A stretch of DNA of 7,576 bases from Caulobacteraceae bacterium. Lineage in GTDB: Bacteria; Pseudomonadota; Alphaproteobacteria; Caulobacterales; Caulobacteraceae. Where the stretch lies: the NCBI GenBank assembly GCA_028291305.1, contig JAQGII010000134.1:1-7576 (forward strand), read 5' to 3'. The number at the start of each line of letters is the position of its first letter. Positions within the stretch are counted from its first letter, which is position 1. The notes below the pieces were generated by a model. The model ran no database searches and was not told where the DNA came from. It worked only from the letters and a program-made list of their open reading frames with translations. Position numbers and translations under genes: made by a program. Shown one piece after another: positions 6,457 to 7,576 of this stretch.

Positions 6457-7576
6457 ATGACCGACCACCTTCGCGCGCACGACGCGGCGCTGGAGCGCCT
6501 GCGCGGGCTGCATCCGATCAAGATCGACCTGTCCCTGGGCCGCATCGAGCGGCTGCTGGAGGCGCTCGGCCGGCCGCAGGACCGGCTGCCGCCGACCGTC
6601 CATGTGGCGGGGACCAACGGCAAGGGCTCCACCTGCGCCTTCCTGCGCGCCATCGGCGAGGCCGCCGGCCTGCGCGTGCATGTGCTGACCTCGCCGCATC
6701 TGGTGCGCTTCGTCGAGCGCATCCGCCTGGCCGGGACCCTGATCGCCGAGGAGGCGCTGGCGGATGTGTTGGCGCGGGTCGAGGCGGCCAACGCCGGCCA
6801 GCCGATCACCTTCTTCGAGATCGTCACCGCGGCAGCCTTTGTAGCCTTCTCGGAGGAGCCCGCCGATCTTCTTGTTCTGGAAGTGGGGCTGGGCGGCCGG
6901 TTCGACGCCACCAATGTGATCGCGGCCCCAGCCGTCTCGGCGATCACTCCGGTGGACTACGACCACAAGGAGTTCCTGGGCGAGGACCTGGCCAGCATCG
7001 CCGGGGAGAAGGCCGGGATCGTCAAGGCCGGCCGGCCAGTGGTCAGCGCCCGCCAGGACGAGGTCGCCGAGGCGGTGATCGCGCGCCAGGCGCAGCGGCT
7101 GCGCGCGCCCATCGCCTTCATGGGCCAGGGGTTCGACGCCTGGGAGGAGGGCGGGCGGATGCTCTACCAGGGCGCGGACCGGCTGCTCGACCTGCCCCTG
7201 CCGTCCCTCTACGGCGCGCACCAGACGGCCAACGCCGGCCTGGCCATCGCCGCCGCCCTGGCCCTGAACCATCCGCGCATCGACGACGGCGCCATCGCCC
7301 GCGGGGTCGCCTCGGCTGTGTGGCCGGCGCGGATGCAGCGGCTGACCGCGGGGCCCTACGGCGAGATGGCGCGGACCAGGGGTTGCGACCTGTGGCTGGA
7401 CGGCGGGCACAATCCGCACGGCGCGCGGGCGGTCGCCGCGACCCTGGCGCAACTGGCCCGCGACGGCCGGCCGGTGGCGTTGGTGGCCGGGACCCTGGCC
7501 AACAAGGACGCGGCGGGCTTCTTCGGCGCCTTCGCCGGCCTCGCTCCGACGGTCTACGCCACCGGCTTCGACGCCG
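6457..7576 (+). CDS. folC: Dihydrofolate synthase / folylpolyglutamate synthase, 5' part (3' end outside window)
   Basis: FolC adds glutamate to dihydropteroate to make dihydrofolate, then extends the gamma-linked polyglutamate tail of folates, using ATP. It is a Mur-ligase-family enzyme of the cytoplasm. The frame is open from the ATG at 6457 to the window edge: 373 full codons of a protein usually 420-450 long. Motifs in order: LHPIKIDLSLGRIERLL (18-34), the P-loop HVAGTNGKGST (49-59), LTSPHLVRFVERIRL (77-91), EVGLGGRFDATN (142-153), TPVDYDHKEFLG (164-175), GEKAGIVKAG (183-192, with K185 at the usually carbamylated lysine site), and GAHQTANAGLAIAAAL (253-268), which joins to the C-terminal domain with DGGHNPHGARA (315-325). 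A consensus AGGAGG precedes it, 38 nt after accD. Residues near 128-140 use codons unlike the rest of the gene (TTT, GTA, CTT, CTT, GTT). Confidence 0.95.
   Translation, partial: MTDHLRAHDAALERLRGLHPIKIDLSLGRIERLLEALGRPQDRLPPTVHVAGTNGKGSTCAFLRAIGEAAGLRVHVLTSPHLVRFVERIRLAGTLIAEEALADVLARVEAANAGQPITFFEIVTAAAFVAFSEEPADLLVLEVGLGGRFDATNVIAAPAVSAITPVDYDHKEFLGEDLASIAGEKAGIVKAGRPVVSARQDEVAEAVIARQAQRLRAPIAFMGQGFDAWEEGGRMLYQGADRLLDLPLPSLYGAHQTANAGLAIAAALALNHPRIDDGAIARGVASAVWPARMQRLTAGPYGEMARTRGCDLWLDGGHNPHGARAVAATLAQLARDGRPVALVAGTLANKDAAGFFGAFAGLAPTVYATGFDA

Noticed and set aside
6184..7452. A 422-codon minus-strand open frame opposite folC and the end of accD
   Set aside because: The plus strand encodes FolC with every expected motif in order; the antisense frame is compositional.

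Overview
The window looks like chromosomal core-gene DNA from an alphaproteobacterium, most plausibly a member of the Caulobacteraceae (Caulobacter, Phenylobacterium, Brevundimonas or a relative). The reasons are the very high G+C content (judged by eye, not computed), the strong preference for G/C in third codon positions, the gene order rpsA-ihfB-...-trpF-trpB-trpA-accD-folC, and the alphaproteobacterial style of AccD, which lacks the zinc-ribbon cysteines. The genus call is an inference.

Layout. The left end holds the 3' half of rpsA (ribosomal protein S1), which ends in a perfect 17-bp tandem duplication covering its stop codon and is followed by a strong intrinsic terminator. Next is ihfB (integration host factor beta). 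Then comes an mscL mechanosensitive-channel gene whose reading frame is broken by one extra base near its 5' end. It converges on a minus-strand hemerythrin (HHE) domain gene, with a long perfect hairpin between the two stop codons. The hemerythrin gene diverges from a tight plus-strand cluster trpF, trpB, trpA, accD and folC, which runs to the right edge where folC is cut off.

How the genes work together. TrpF, TrpB and TrpA catalyse the last steps of tryptophan synthesis. AccD is the carboxyltransferase beta subunit of acetyl-CoA carboxylase (first step of fatty-acid synthesis). FolC makes dihydrofolate and folyl-polyglutamates. Gaps of 39, 2, 2 and 38 nt point to one transcription unit with translational coupling, starting from a promoter in the 117-bp divergent region before trpF. 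trpB and trpA appear to use non-ATG starts (GTG and TTG).

I found no convincing undescribed system. The items most worth checking are the mscL frameshift, the complete loss of zinc-ligand cysteines in AccD, the 17-bp duplication at the end of rpsA, the mscL/hemerythrin pair sitting between ihfB and trpF, and small intergenic hairpins or palindromes that resemble dispersed repeats.
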